Shown: piece by piece, positions 42,797 to 52,548 of the stretch
Layout of the letters: each line of letters opens with the position of its first letter
Numbering within the stretch: the first letter of the stretch is position 1
NCBI GenBank assembly: GCA_910577275.1
Contig: CAJTMW010000022.1
Span: forward strand, 1 to 64,000
DNA length: 64,000 nucleotides
Source of the DNA: an uncultured Lachnospiraceae bacterium
GTDB taxonomy: Bacteria > Bacillota > Clostridia > Lachnospirales > Lachnospiraceae
Reading direction: 5' to 3'
The notes under the pieces: model-generated
What the model saw: the letters and a program-made list of their open reading frames with translations, nothing else
Databases searched by the model: none
Told to the model about the DNA's origin: nothing
Position numbers and translations under genes: made by a program

Positions 42797-43693
42797 ATGG
42801 ACAAATCAGGAAGAATAATATCGTCTAATGTATCATCGAAAATAGCAAGTATGCTGATTTATTTATTTATCGGTCTGGCTGCACTGACATGTGTAATTCC
42901 GTTTATTCATATTCTGGCGAAATCCGTCAGCGAGGAAGCTTATGTTATTGCAAACAAGGTCTTTCTGTGGCCGAAGGGATTCGATTTGGACGCATACAGA
43001 AAAGTATTGGGGGATGCCTCCATTATCAGGTCTTTTTTTGTGTCAGTTGTAATTACGGTAATATTTACAGTGATTGGAATGTTGATTACGCTTTGCGCGG
43101 CGTATCCTTTATCTCGTAAAAACCTGATTGGACGGAAAGGGATTACCATGCTTTGCATGATTACCATGTATTTTTCCGGCGGTATGATTCCGGAATATTT
43201 ACTGGTAAATTCACTGGGGATGTTGGACACTATCTGGTCTCTGGTGCTGCCGCTGGCATTTAGCGCATACAATCTGCTGATTATGAAGACTTCCTTGCAG
43301 ACTTCTATTCCGGAAAGCCTGTTGGAGTCGGCTTATCTGGACGGCGCCAGCGAGTTCTGCATATTGGGCAGAATTATCATTCCGCTGTCTAAGCCAATCA
43401 TTGCAACATTGACCCTGTTTTATGCGGTAGGACGCTGGAACGCATACTCCGATGCATTATTTTATATCAAGAAGAATGTGGACCTTCGGCCGCTACAGCT
43501 GAAGCTGTACAATCTTGTGATTGCATCCACGGAGTCTATTCAGGATACGGTAGAGGGCGCTGCACAGCTTACGAATCCCGAGGTGTTAAAAGCGGCGTCA
43601 GTCATTTTCGCCACTGTGCCGATTATATGTATCTATCCCTTTATACAAAAATATTTTGTTCAGGGGACCATGATAGGTTCTGTAAAGGAGTAA
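42797..43693 (+). CDS. ABC sugar permease, YtcP type
   Basis: This 298-residue permease has six predicted helices. Its EAA-type loop reads ESAYLDGASEFCILGRIIIPLSKP. It is the usual second permease of LplB/YtcP systems for complex oligosaccharides. AGGAGGGGCAG precedes the ATG. The next gene starts 8 bp after its stop, so the operon continues into the hydrolases. Confidence 0.92.
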   Translation: MDKSGRIISSNVSSKIASMLIYLFIGLAALTCVIPFIHILAKSVSEEAYVIANKVFLWPKGFDLDAYRKVLGDASIIRSFFVSVVITVIFTVIGMLITLCAAYPLSRKNLIGRKGITMLCMITMYFSGGMIPEYLLVNSLGMLDTIWSLVLPLAFSAYNLLIMKTSLQTSIPESLLESAYLDGASEFCILGRIIIPLSKPIIATLTLFYAVGRWNAYSDALFYIKKNVDLRPLQLKLYNLVIASTESIQDTVEGAAQLTNPEVLKAASVIFATVPIICIYPFIQKYFVQGTMIGSVKE

Positions 43694-43701
43694 GACGGAG
43701 A

Positions 43702-44823
43702 ATGGAAGAAAAACAGTGGATAGAAGATGTGGCTGAGAAAATCAGACATAAAATGATTTTGGTGGCCTGCCGCAACAGGCACAATATTCCTTATTCTACC
43801 CTAAACGGACGATTTGATGATTGTTCCGGAGAAAAAATCACATGGTGGACAAACGGATTCTGGGGCGGGATGATGTGGCAGATGTATCAGGCCACAGGAA
43901 ATGAATTATATCATGAGATTGCGGTAGAAAATGAGAAAATGCTGGATGCCAACCTGATGATGGCCGGAGGACTGAATCATGATAACGGTTTTAAATGGCT
44001 GCCCACATCAGTGGCAAATTACCGGAAGACAGGAAACGAAGAGTCCTGTAACAGAGGGATGCTTGCAGCCGATAATCTTGCCGGAAGATTTAACCTGGCA
44101 GGGGCATTTATCAGGGCGTGGAATGATGCGGGGGACGGAAAAAAGGCCGGGTGGGTGATTATCGACAGTATGATGAATCTTCCGTTGCTTTATTGGGCGT
44201 CAGAGACAACCCATGACCCGAGATATCGTCAGATTGCAGAAAGACATGCGGATAAGGTGCAGGAATATTTTATCCGGCCGGATGGCTCCGCATGCCATAT
44301 TGTGGAATTTGACCCTGAAACGGGAGCATTTATGAAATCCCATGGCGGGCAGGGGTACGGGGAAGGCTCCGCATGGACCAGAGGGCAGGCCTGGGCTGTT
44401 TACGGTTTTGTGCTGAGTTATCTCCATACAAATCGTAAAAGCTATCTGGAAACCGCAAAACATACGGCGGATTATTTTATAGAAAATATTCCGGAAAGCG
44501 GTCTGATTCCTGTGGATTTCAGACAGCCCGGGACGTGTACATGGGAGGATTCTTCAGCGGCAGCCATTGCAGCCTGCGGATTTTTACAGTTGGCACAGGT
44601 ATTAAAGGATAAGGAGGCGCTTAAATATCATAGGGAGGCTGTCCGACTTCTTAAGATTCTTGACAAAAAGCGTTGTAACTGGAAGGAGGAGGAGGATAAT
44701 CTCCTGGAAAAATGTACTGCGAAGTATCATTCAGACAGGCATGAGTTTGCAATTATTTACGGCGACTATTATTTTATAGAAGCGATTTGGAAACTTACCG
44801 GACAGGAGTTATTTATCTGGTAA
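43702..44823 (+). CDS. GH88-type unsaturated glucuronyl hydrolase
   Basis: This 373-residue, apparently cytoplasmic enzyme has an (alpha/alpha)6-barrel glycoside hydrolase pattern. Asp 94 in LNHDNGF and Asp 155 in IIDSMMNLPLL correspond to the two catalytic Asp of GH88 enzymes, which hydrate the double bond of 4,5-unsaturated uronic acids left by polysaccharide lyases. GH105 is an alternative. ATG 43702 follows ACGGAG. Import by the upstream transporter and hydrolysis here suggest use of lyase products made by this or another bacterium; no lyase gene is in the window. Confidence 0.85.
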   Translation: MEEKQWIEDVAEKIRHKMILVACRNRHNIPYSTLNGRFDDCSGEKITWWTNGFWGGMMWQMYQATGNELYHEIAVENEKMLDANLMMAGGLNHDNGFKWLPTSVANYRKTGNEESCNRGMLAADNLAGRFNLAGAFIRAWNDAGDGKKAGWVIIDSMMNLPLLYWASETTHDPRYRQIAERHADKVQEYFIRPDGSACHIVEFDPETGAFMKSHGGQGYGEGSAWTRGQAWAVYGFVLSYLHTNRKSYLETAKHTADYFIENIPESGLIPVDFRQPGTCTWEDSSAAAIAACGFLQLAQVLKDKEALKYHREAVRLLKILDKKRCNWKEEEDNLLEKCTAKYHSDRHEFAIIYGDYYFIEAIWKLTGQELFIW

Positions 44824-44865
44824 ATATTTTGGCAGTTCAAACAGGAAGGAATGGAGGACAAAGGA

Positions 44866-46881
44866 ATGGCAGTTTATGTAGGAACAAATTATCATCCTCA
44901 TGACTGGACGAAGGAGAGATGGAAGGTTGATATAGATTTCATGAAAAAAGCCGGGCTTACAATCGTTCGTCTGGGGCACTTGTGCTGGGACAGCTACGAA
45001 CCGGAGGAGGGAGTATATACCTTTGAGTGGTTTGACGAGGTGATGAACCTGTTTGCAGAAGCGGGTATCGGTGTGGTTCTGGATATCTCCATGCGGCCGG
45101 CGCCAATCTGGGTGCATAAGCTTTGTCCAGGGTGTAATATTAGCGGACGAAATGGCGTAGCGCAGGCAAGTATTCACAGATATATGGAAGATGTAGACGA
45201 CCCTGCTTACCAGTATTATGCGCTTCGTTTTGCAGGCGTTCTGGTGAACCGCTACAAGGAACATCCCGCGTTACATGCATTTGGACTCTGCAATGAGGAA
45301 GGCAGCGGGATGATGTCTTTTTCCGGATATGCAAGGGAGCGATTCATCAACTGGCTGAAAAAGAAATATGAAACGGTCGAGAAGCTGAATGCGTGTTGGG
45401 CAACACAGCGATGGAGCAGAAGGCTTTCTTCTTTTGAAGACGTGGTGCTTCCTGAAAATGAATTTTTTAAAGGCGCCCCTGAGGCATGGCTTGATATGCG
45501 CAGATTTTTTTCGGATGGTATCATAAGGTTTATGACAAGGCTTGCCGGTGTGGTCAGGGAGAATGCGCCGGGGATTCCCTTTTCCACAAATTTGTTTGCC
45601 CATTCGGGAAGACTCGGATTTGATTATCTCAAAGATTGTGAAGCGTTTATGGACTATCCGGGAATGGGATATTACCCTATGTATGATATGGAAGGAAGGC
45701 TTCCTTTCTATTTTATGGCGGTATACAGAGAATGTATGAGCGAAATGGGAAAGCCCGTGTGGTTTCTGGAGTTCCAGACGGGGCGTGATGGTATATTCTG
45801 CGGACCGAAAGGGTATCTCAGAATGCAGATGATGCTGGGGCTGATGAACAGGGGTGAAATGTTCCTGGGATGGACCTGGCGGAGTATGTATGGCGGGGAG
45901 GAACAGTATCATCACGGCATTCTGGGACATGACGGCATGCCGACGCCGAATTATTATGAGCTTGCACAGGTATCGGAGGATATGAAAAAGCTTGCCGGCC
46001 ATGGCTTTCCTTATTTACCGGTTCCGGATACTGCTGTTGCCCACAGTATGGACAGCTGGTGGATGACAAAATATCAGGACGGGCAGTTCCGGCAGGATTA
46101 TCAGGATGTGCTTGTAGAGGTGCAAAAAGCATTTTTCAATCTTGGGCGGGAGCATAATGTAGTAAATCTGCGGAATCTGAAAAATGATTATAAACTGATT
46201 ATAGTGCCTAATTATATCGTTATGGACAGGGTATCAGCCGACACCCTCAGAAAATATGTGGAACAGGGCGGTACCGTGATTATGACAGGCTATTCAGGTA
46301 CGGTAAATGAGAATGGTCAGGTTTTCCAGACACCCAGACCCGGTTTGCTGACGGATGTATTCGGTATTCGGGTAGCCGGGTTTTACAGGACGGATATGCC
46401 CGGGTTTTTTTCCGAAAACTCTGCAAAGTGTAAAAATGCAAGTGGGGTCAGAGAGCTTTTGTCTGTATCCGGACAGGGACGGAATTTTTATGTGAATGTG
46501 GACTACTATGAAGATATTGAACTTCATACGGCTCAAAGCTTTGCAGAGTTTACCGACAAAAAAATGTGTGCCGTTTCAGTGAATAACTATGGGAAAGGGA
46601 AGGCTTATTATATTGCGGCAGAGACCAATTGTGAGTTCTTGCAGTGGCTGATAGAGGTTTTGACAGACGAGTTGGGACTGAAAAGAGGACTTGCCCTTCC
46701 GGAGGGCGTGCAGGGACGCAGGATTGCGGAAAATAAATATTTTTATGTAAATACATCAGAAAAACAGGTAACGGTAAAGCTGCCGACAGCGGGCAGAGGC
46801 GTTTTGTCCGACAGGGAGTATGACAGGGAGTTAGTGCTTGCAGGATATGACTGTGAAATGATTTGTGCGGATTCACAATAA
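44866..46881 (+). CDS. GH42-type beta-galactosidase
   Basis: This 671-residue cytoplasmic glycoside hydrolase begins MAVYVGTNYHPHDW. The acid/base is Glu 144 in LCNEEG and the nucleophile Glu 302 in WFLEFQTGRDG, as expected for clan GH-A family 42. Then come the trimerisation domain (about 390-590) and a beta domain. ATG 44866 follows GGAGGACAAAGGA; the ATG at 44851 is part of that site. With GH88 it would process oligosaccharides bearing beta-galactosyl and unsaturated uronyl ends, such as fragments of arabinogalactan or related polymers (inference). Confidence 0.85.
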   Translation: MAVYVGTNYHPHDWTKERWKVDIDFMKKAGLTIVRLGHLCWDSYEPEEGVYTFEWFDEVMNLFAEAGIGVVLDISMRPAPIWVHKLCPGCNISGRNGVAQASIHRYMEDVDDPAYQYYALRFAGVLVNRYKEHPALHAFGLCNEEGSGMMSFSGYARERFINWLKKKYETVEKLNACWATQRWSRRLSSFEDVVLPENEFFKGAPEAWLDMRRFFSDGIIRFMTRLAGVVRENAPGIPFSTNLFAHSGRLGFDYLKDCEAFMDYPGMGYYPMYDMEGRLPFYFMAVYRECMSEMGKPVWFLEFQTGRDGIFCGPKGYLRMQMMLGLMNRGEMFLGWTWRSMYGGEEQYHHGILGHDGMPTPNYYELAQVSEDMKKLAGHGFPYLPVPDTAVAHSMDSWWMTKYQDGQFRQDYQDVLVEVQKAFFNLGREHNVVNLRNLKNDYKLIIVPNYIVMDRVSADTLRKYVEQGGTVIMTGYSGTVNENGQVFQTPRPGLLTDVFGIRVAGFYRTDMPGFFSENSAKCKNASGVRELLSVSGQGRNFYVNVDYYEDIELHTAQSFAEFTDKKMCAVSVNNYGKGKAYYIAAETNCEFLQWLIEVLTDELGLKRGLALPEGVQGRRIAENKYFYVNTSEKQVTVKLPTAGRGVLSDREYDRELVLAGYDCEMICADSQ

Positions 46882-46895
46882 AAAAGGATTCTCAA

Positions 46896-46924
46896 TTGAA
46901 AACCCGATACGGGAATGCTATACT
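46896..46924 (+). promoter_or_regulatory. Promoter of the zinc dehydrogenase gene
   Basis: TTGAAA (46896-46901), 17-nt spacer, TATACT (46919-46924), just after the beta-galactosidase stop. The dehydrogenase is thus not tied to the sugar operon. Confidence 0.75.
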
Positions 46925-46957
46925 TTGTTTAACAAAAGAACTGGAATGGAGGACAAA

Positions 46958-47983
46958 ATGAAAAGCGCATATTTTTACGGCAAACACGACATACGGGTGG
47001 AGGAGGCGAAAACGCCGGAGCCGGGCCCGGGGGAAGTACTGATACAGGTTAAGGCCTGCGGCATCTGCGGCACCGACGTACATATTTACGAAGGGGATAA
47101 GGGCGCGGCGGAGGTGATGCCGCCCACGATTTTAGGGCACGAGTTTTCCGGTGTGATTGCAAAGACCGGCAGCGGGGTAAAGGACTTTAAAGAGGGCGAC
47201 CGGATATGCATTGACCCTAACTGCTACTGCGGGGCCTGCGACTATTGCAGAAGCGGAGAAGTGCATTTCTGCGAGCACATGCTCGGGTATGGAACCACGG
47301 TAAACGGCGGTTTTGCGGAATACTGCGTGGTCAGGGAAAGCCAGGTATACCGTCTGGGAGAAAATACCAGCTTTGAGCAGGGCGCTATGGCGGAGCCTGT
47401 CGCCTGCTGCCTTCACGGAATTGATATGTGCAATATCAGGCCGGGCCATCAGGTGGTGGTTATCGGCGGCGGCATGATAGGGCTTTTGATGCTTCAGCTG
47501 GCGAAGCTGGCCGGCGCAGCCCAGGTGGCTCTCTTAGAGCCGGTGGAAAAGAAGCGGGATATGGGGAAAAAGCTGGGAGCGGATATCTGTATCGACCCTC
47601 TGCACGAGGATGTGAAAGGCAGACTGCAAAAAGCCGGTATGACATGGATTCAAACGGTAATCGAATGTGCAGGACTTCCGGCAACCATGGAGCAGGCCAT
47701 AGATTTGGCAGGAAATAAAGGTACGGTTATGATGTTCGGGCTCACAAAGCCGGAGGAACAGATTTTAGTGAAACCGTACGATATTTTCAGGAAAGAGCTT
47801 ACTCTTAAGGCTTCTTATATCAATCCGCTGACTCAGGCAAGAGCCCTTAAGCTGATTGATTCGGGCCGCCTTGACGTGGAAAGCATGGTGTGCAGAACCA
47901 TTGGCCTTTCGGAGCTTTCGGATGTTCTTGGCGACGCCGGGCTTCGGGCGCAGGGGAAGTATATTGTGGTTCCTGAGAAATAA
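46958..47983 (+). CDS. Zinc-dependent medium-chain alcohol/polyol dehydrogenase
   Basis: This 341-residue MDR enzyme has catalytic zinc ligands Cys 37 (CGICGTD) and His 61-Glu 62 (GHEF), a structural zinc lobe with four Cys in CYCGACDYC and HFC, and an NAD-binding GGGMIG loop. It is close to sorbitol or threonine dehydrogenases; the substrate is probably a sugar alcohol or 2,3-diol. ATG 46958 follows GGAGG at good spacing. It has its own promoter. Confidence 0.88.
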   Translation: MKSAYFYGKHDIRVEEAKTPEPGPGEVLIQVKACGICGTDVHIYEGDKGAAEVMPPTILGHEFSGVIAKTGSGVKDFKEGDRICIDPNCYCGACDYCRSGEVHFCEHMLGYGTTVNGGFAEYCVVRESQVYRLGENTSFEQGAMAEPVACCLHGIDMCNIRPGHQVVVIGGGMIGLLMLQLAKLAGAAQVALLEPVEKKRDMGKKLGADICIDPLHEDVKGRLQKAGMTWIQTVIECAGLPATMEQAIDLAGNKGTVMMFGLTKPEEQILVKPYDIFRKELTLKASYINPLTQARALKLIDSGRLDVESMVCRTIGLSELSDVLGDAGLRAQGKYIVVPEK

Positions 47984-48027
47984 AGCGATATAGTTGACTG
48001 GCAGTTATCTGGAAAGGGAGAGGCTCT

Positions 48028-49602
48028 ATGGGGATTTATGTGAATCCTGGAAATACTGCATTTAAGGAAGCGCTTAATTCCATGATTTATGTGGACAAAA
48101 GCGGGTTGATTTCCTATACGAATAGTGTCCTGAATACCAAACAAAAAAATTTATGTGTCAGCCGGCCCAGGAGATTCGGCAAATCCATGGCGGCAGATAT
48201 GTTAGTGGCATATTACAGTAAAGGATGTGATTCGGAAGAATTGTTTACAGGGCTGAAAATCAGCGAGGAGAGTTCCTGTAAGCACCATATGAACCGGCAC
48301 TGTCTGATTCGTCTGGATGTACAGCGTTTTCTGGAAACAAAGCAGGATTTGGACAATTTCATTGATAAAATTGAAGGCAGAGTCATTGCAGAGCTGTCGG
48401 AAGAATTTCCGAAATGCTGTAATTTCAATTCTGAGGAAAGATTGAAAGATGTTCTGGACCGTATATTTATTCAGACAAAAAATGGATTCATTTTCATAAT
48501 TGACGAGTGGGACTGCGTTTTTCGTATGGCAAAGGAGCGAGAAGACATACAGAAAAAATATCTGGATTTTCTGCGGGGGCTTTTTAAAGGGGCGGAGTAC
48601 GTGGAACTGGCTTATATGACAGGGATTCTTCCCATTAAAAAGTATGGAGAACATTCGGCTATTAATGTCTTTGACGAGTATTCTATGGTTGATTCAAAGG
48701 GGCTGGGGGAATATTTCGGATTTACGAAAGAAGAGGTTGAAGTAAAATGCGGGCAGTATGGCGTGGATTATACGGAACTGGAAACATGGTATGATGGATA
48801 TTGTCTGGGAGATTTTCACATTTACAATCCCAAATCGGTAGTTGATGCATTGATGTGGAAAGAGTTTCAAAGTTACTGGACAGGAACGGAAACCTATGAG
48901 GCTCTGAAAATATATATTGATTTGGATTTTGACGGGCTTAAAAAAGCGGTTATTGAAATGCTCAGCGGCGGACGCTGCAAGATTAATATCCGCCATTTCC
49001 AAAATGATATGACTACGTTTAAAACAAAAGATGACGTGATAACGCTTTTGATTCATTTGGGGTATTTGACCTATGACAGGAGAGAGTGTGCGGCATTTGT
49101 TCCTAACAGGGAGATATCGCAGGAATTCCTGAATGCCATGGATGGCAGCGAGTGGAATGAACTGATTAGGGCGCTAAACCGTTCGGAAGAGCTTCTTCAA
49201 AGTACCTGGGCTTTAGATGGAAACGCCATAGCGGCGGGAGTAGGAGCTATTCACAGTGAAACTGCCTCTATTTTGAAATACAATGATGAGAATTCTCTTA
49301 CATGTACGGTTCTCATGGCATATTACAGTGCGAAAGCCTACTACCTGAATCCCATCATGGAATTGCCCTCGGGAAAAGGTTTTGCAGATATCGTATATCT
49401 TCCCAGACGGAATGTGGACAGACCGGCACTGGTGATAGAATTAAAATGGAACAAATCTGCAAAGGGCGCTATTGCCCAGATTAAAGAACGGCGCTATGCC
49501 TCCTGGATTCAGGGATATACAGGTGACATTTTACTGGTGGCAATTAATTATGATGAGAAAAAGGGGCATACTTGCGTGATTGAGGAGTATGCAAAAGAAT
49601 AG
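48028..49602 (+). CDS. AAA-ATPase-like protein with PD-(D/E)XK nuclease-like domain
   Basis: This 524-residue protein has an N-terminal AAA-ATPase-like domain with VDKSGLI, a P-loop variant SRPRRFGKS and a Walker B-like IFIIDEWD. Its C-terminal PD-(D/E)XK-like domain has GFADIVYLP and ALVIELKW (the ExK motif). This matches the AAA-ATPase_like/PDDEXK_9 (DUF1703) family, abundant and often multi-copy in gut Firmicutes and Bacteroidetes, with no settled role; mobile-element or defence functions have been guessed. It stands alone between a dehydrogenase and a convergent two-component system. Confidence 0.88.
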   Translation: MGIYVNPGNTAFKEALNSMIYVDKSGLISYTNSVLNTKQKNLCVSRPRRFGKSMAADMLVAYYSKGCDSEELFTGLKISEESSCKHHMNRHCLIRLDVQRFLETKQDLDNFIDKIEGRVIAELSEEFPKCCNFNSEERLKDVLDRIFIQTKNGFIFIIDEWDCVFRMAKEREDIQKKYLDFLRGLFKGAEYVELAYMTGILPIKKYGEHSAINVFDEYSMVDSKGLGEYFGFTKEEVEVKCGQYGVDYTELETWYDGYCLGDFHIYNPKSVVDALMWKEFQSYWTGTETYEALKIYIDLDFDGLKKAVIEMLSGGRCKINIRHFQNDMTTFKTKDDVITLLIHLGYLTYDRRECAAFVPNREISQEFLNAMDGSEWNELIRALNRSEELLQSTWALDGNAIAAGVGAIHSETASILKYNDENSLTCTVLMAYYSAKAYYLNPIMELPSGKGFADIVYLPRRNVDRPALVIELKWNKSAKGAIAQIKERRYASWIQGYTGDILLVAINYDEKKGHTCVIEEYAKE

Positions 49603-49616
49603 TTACACATATAAGA

Positions 49617-49639
49617 AGGGGGACTGTTTCAGTCCCCCT
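49617..49639. terminator. Convergent terminator hairpin
   Basis: AGGGGGACTG/CAGTCCCCCT with loop TTT, between two convergent genes. The stem overlaps the stop codon of the minus-strand response regulator. It can serve both strands, though T-runs are modest. Confidence 0.7.
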
Positions 49640-50342
49640 CAGCCATTCGATACCCGATTCCGATTTCCGTAAAAACATATTCCGGCGTGGCCGGATTTTT
49701 TTCTATTTTCCGCCGGATATTCGCCATATTTACCCGGAGAATCTGATTATTACTGTCTGTATAGGGACCCCAGATTTTTTCCATAATAAAGGTATAGGTC
49801 AGAACCTTGCCGGAATTCCTTGCAAGAAGGGTCAGGAGCTTGTACTCAATCTGTGTCAGATGAATGATTTCACCGTTTAAGGTTACCACATGGTTTTCAA
49901 AATTGATGGTCAGGTTTTTATAGTGGTAGGGCTTCTGGTGAATGGAGGACATGTCCTGCATCTGTCTGCTGTGACGCAGAGAGGTGCGGATGCGTGCAAG
50001 CAGCTCCACGGTGCCGAAGGGCTTGGTAATGTAATCGTCAGCGCCCTGGTCAAGCGCCCTGGCCTTTTCGTGTTCGTTGGTGCGGGCGGAAATCACAATG
50101 ATGGGGATTGCCGTCCAGGAGCGGAGCTTGCTTATAACCTCCATTCCGTCCATATCGGGAAGCCCCAAATCAAGCAGTATAATGTCGGGACAGAGGGAGG
50201 CGGCAAGATGTAAGCCCTCGGCTCCGCTTGAGGAGGTAGTGACTTTATAGTTTTGATTTTTTAATGTGGTAAAAATAAAGGAGCGGATATTTTCCTCGTC
50301 CTCGATTAACAGAATACTGTTTGCAAAAGTGTCTTTCGTCAT
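49629..50342 (-). CDS. KdpE-like response regulator
   Basis: This 237-residue OmpR-family regulator has receiver Asp 58 (ILLDLGLPDMDG), a KPF Lys motif, and a winged helix ending ITEIGIGYRM-like (VFTEIGIGYRMAEGD). It is similar to KdpE. The start is the ATG at 50342 behind AAAGGGGAAAA. The cognate kinase gene lies 71 bp upstream on the same strand. No kdpABC potassium pump is in the window, so the target may be another potassium or cell-envelope function. Confidence 0.87.
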   Translation of the reverse strand: MTKDTFANSILLIEDEENIRSFIFTTLKNQNYKVTTSSSGAEGLHLAASLCPDIILLDLGLPDMDGMEVISKLRSWTAIPIIVISARTNEHEKARALDQGADDYITKPFGTVELLARIRTSLRHSRQMQDMSSIHQKPYHYKNLTINFENHVVTLNGEIIHLTQIEYKLLTLLARNSGKVLTYTFIMEKIWGPYTDSNNQILRVNMANIRRKIEKNPATPEYVFTEIGIGYRMAEGD

Positions 50343-50413
50343 TTGATTTTCCCCTTTCATATATACAGCCGGCGGTAAGGCGCGTGTCGCAGGGCCTTGT
50401 CCGCCGCGGAAAT

Positions 50414-51529
50414 TTAATGTCCTGCCGATTGCGGCGAAATGTCGGACACGGGCAGCGTAAAAGTAAACTGGCAGCCGCTGCTGTGGTTTCTGGCAATAAT
50501 TGTGCCGCTGTGGGCGGTGATAATCGTTTTGCAGATGGAAAGCCCGATTCCCATGCCCTTGTGGCCGTCCGTGCTGCTTTCGGGACGATAGCTGGAGCCG
50601 TCAAAAATCGTTTCCAGCCTGTCGGGCGAAATACCCACGCCGTAATCCCGCACATGAAAGGAGACCTGCTTTTCACCGCAGACGACGGTGAGCTCCACAG
50701 GAAGCTTACTGCCGGAATGGACAATGGCGTTTTCCAGAAGATTTATGATAACCTGTTCAATGAGCATGGCGTCCATGGGTATCATCAGAAATTCCTCTGG
50801 CACCTGTACCTTCACGTCCGCATCAGGAAATCTTTTGTAAAAGCGGGTGATTGCCTCCGCAACAACTTCCTCCACGGATTCCATGGAGGTTGCGATTTTC
50901 ATGGAATTCTGATTGATTCTGGTGACGGACAAAAGATTTTCCACCATATTGAGAAGCCAGTTGGAATCCTCGCGGATATGGCTGACCAGCTCCAGCTTTT
51001 CCGCCTCGTCAAGCTCTGTGTGGTTGTCGATATAAGTGGAGCTGTTGCCGATAATGCCGGTGAGGGGCGTGCGCAAATCATGGGAAACGGAGCGGAGCAG
51101 ATTGGCCCGCATTTTTTCCTTTTCCGCGTCCATCAGAAGCTTTTCATGCTCCACAAGGGCGTCGGCCTGTTCCTTAATCCGGGTGGTCATGGTGCTTACT
51201 ATCAGGGAAATCATCAGGGTGAACACAAAGGTTACGGGATATCCGGTAAGCGTGAAATTCACCTGGAAATAAGGGTAGGTAAACAGGTAATTGATTCCAA
51301 CCACGCTGACTAAAGAGGCAGCTATGCCGTAGATATAGCCGCTGGTAAAACGGGCGGTGAGAACAAGCGCGGTGATATAAATCAGCGCAATGTTGGCCGG
51401 GTTCTCGGGAACGATATGAAAAAACCAGAAGGCAATAACGGTTGACGCCACAAGAATAAACGCCGTAAGCAGCGCGTTGCCCATAAAGGTTTCCGGTGTT
51501 TTATGCTTGATAGATGATGTGAAACGCAT
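50414..51529 (-). CDS. Truncated KdpD-like sensor kinase (DUF4118 type)
   Basis: This 371-residue kinase has four close membrane helices (about 17-120; DUF4118), then HisKA with His 150 (SVSHDLRTPLTG) and HATPase with NLLENAIVHS, DYGVGI and GMGIGLSI. Full KdpD proteins are about 900 residues, with an N-terminal KdpD and universal stress domain; both are absent here. Such short forms are common in Clostridia. It pairs with the regulator at 49629. Confidence 0.88.
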   Translation of the reverse strand: MRFTSSIKHKTPETFMGNALLTAFILVASTVIAFWFFHIVPENPANIALIYITALVLTARFTSGYIYGIAASLVSVVGINYLFTYPYFQVNFTLTGYPVTFVFTLMISLIVSTMTTRIKEQADALVEHEKLLMDAEKEKMRANLLRSVSHDLRTPLTGIIGNSSTYIDNHTELDEAEKLELVSHIREDSNWLLNMVENLLSVTRINQNSMKIATSMESVEEVVAEAITRFYKRFPDADVKVQVPEEFLMIPMDAMLIEQVIINLLENAIVHSGSKLPVELTVVCGEKQVSFHVRDYGVGISPDRLETIFDGSSYRPESSTDGHKGMGIGLSICKTIITAHSGTIIARNHSSGCQFTFTLPVSDISPQSAGH

Positions 51530-51556
51530 GCTGTTAATGTTGTCCTTTTTTCCTTT

Positions 51557-51585
51557 ATTATACCCTTTCGAAAGAGCGGGAGCAA
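51557..51585 (-). promoter_or_regulatory. Promoter of the KdpDE-like operon
   Basis: On the minus strand TTGCTC (51585-51580), 17-nt spacer, TATAAT (51562-51557), about 28 bp before the kinase start. Confidence 0.7.
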
Positions 51586-51671
51586 ATTTTTAAGGGAAAA
51601 GTGGCGTTAAGGAAGCGTTAAAAAATATTTTTTCTATTGCGCGTGGGGCGCCGGCTTTGGATTTTTCAAGG

Positions 51672-51700
51672 TTGCCCATATCCGGCAGGTGGCGTATAAT
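51672..51700 (+). promoter_or_regulatory. Promoter of the acetyltransferase gene
   Basis: TTGCCC (51672-51677), 17-nt spacer, TATAAT (51695-51700), about 100 bp before the start codon. Confidence 0.7.
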
Positions 51701-51803
51701 AGAGAAAACACCTGAATCCCGATTTCAGATACTTAGACAAAACAAATTTTCCTAAAAAGGACAAAGGAACACGAATGTGTAATTGAAAGGGGAAACCGAT
51801 AAT

Positions 51804-52388
51804 ATGACCGAAAGAGAAAAAATGCTCGCGGGAGAGCTTTACGACTGCGGGGACGGGGAGCTGCTTGAGCAATGGCACAAAGCAAAGGATTTAATAAGAG
51901 ATTACAACAGAACGGATTCGAAGGATGCGGAGGAAAAGGGACGCATTTTGAGAGAACTCCTTGGCGGGCAGGGGAAAAATCTGTGGATTACGGCTCCCTT
52001 TTTTGCAGATTACGGCAACAATATTTATTTCGGAAATAACTGCGAAGTGAATATGAACTGTACTTTTCTGGACGACAACAAAATTGTTATCGGAGATAAC
52101 GCGCTGATTGCCCCGAATGTACAGATATATACCGCTTTTCACCCCACGAATGCCGTTGACAGGTTCGGGGAGCCGAGAGAGGACGGTTCCTTTGAATTCT
52201 GCAAAACCCGGACAGCTCCGGTAATTATCGGGGATAATGTGTGGATTGGGGGAGGCGTTATCATCATGCCGGGGGTGAAGGTCGGCAATAACGTGGTCAT
52301 CGGCGCCGGGAGCGTTGTCACCAGAGATATCCCGGATAACGTTATCGCTTTCGGGAATCCCTGCCGGGTGATGAGGGAAAACTGTTAG
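51804..52388 (+). CDS. Maltose/galactoside O-acetyltransferase family protein
   Basis: This 194-residue enzyme has the N-terminal Mac domain (REKMLAGELYDCGDGEL) and a left-handed beta-helix of hexapeptide repeats (VNMNCTFLDDN, IGDNVWIGGGVIIMPGVKVG). His in YTAFHP is the catalytic-type residue. It transfers acetyl from acetyl-CoA to sugars. ATG 51804 follows AAAGGGGAAACC. It is transcribed from its own promoter. Confidence 0.9.
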   Translation: MTEREKMLAGELYDCGDGELLEQWHKAKDLIRDYNRTDSKDAEEKGRILRELLGGQGKNLWITAPFFADYGNNIYFGNNCEVNMNCTFLDDNKIVIGDNALIAPNVQIYTAFHPTNAVDRFGEPREDGSFEFCKTRTAPVIIGDNVWIGGGVIIMPGVKVGNNVVIGAGSVVTRDIPDNVIAFGNPCRVMRENC

Positions 52389-52454
52389 AGCCTGCGTTCG
52401 GAGGTTTCAAGGAGCGTGGGGAGGTTATGAGAGGTATTGCAGATGGGAATTTTA

Positions 52455-52483
52455 TTGCTTATTTCACAATGTTTCCCTATAAT
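52455..52483 (+). promoter_or_regulatory. Promoter of the muramidase gene
   Basis: TTGCTT (52455-52460), 17-nt spacer, TATAAT (52478-52483), about 65 bp before the start codon. Confidence 0.7.
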
Positions 52484-52548
52484 AAATGTAAATAATCTGT
52501 CTGTGAAAACAGAATGCAAATGAAAGAACAGAGGAAGAAACGAAGCGT

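Noticed and set aside
50321..51313. 330-codon plus-strand frame opposite the KdpD-like gene
   Set aside because: Antisense to intact HisKA and HATPase motifs; no ribosome site or family features.
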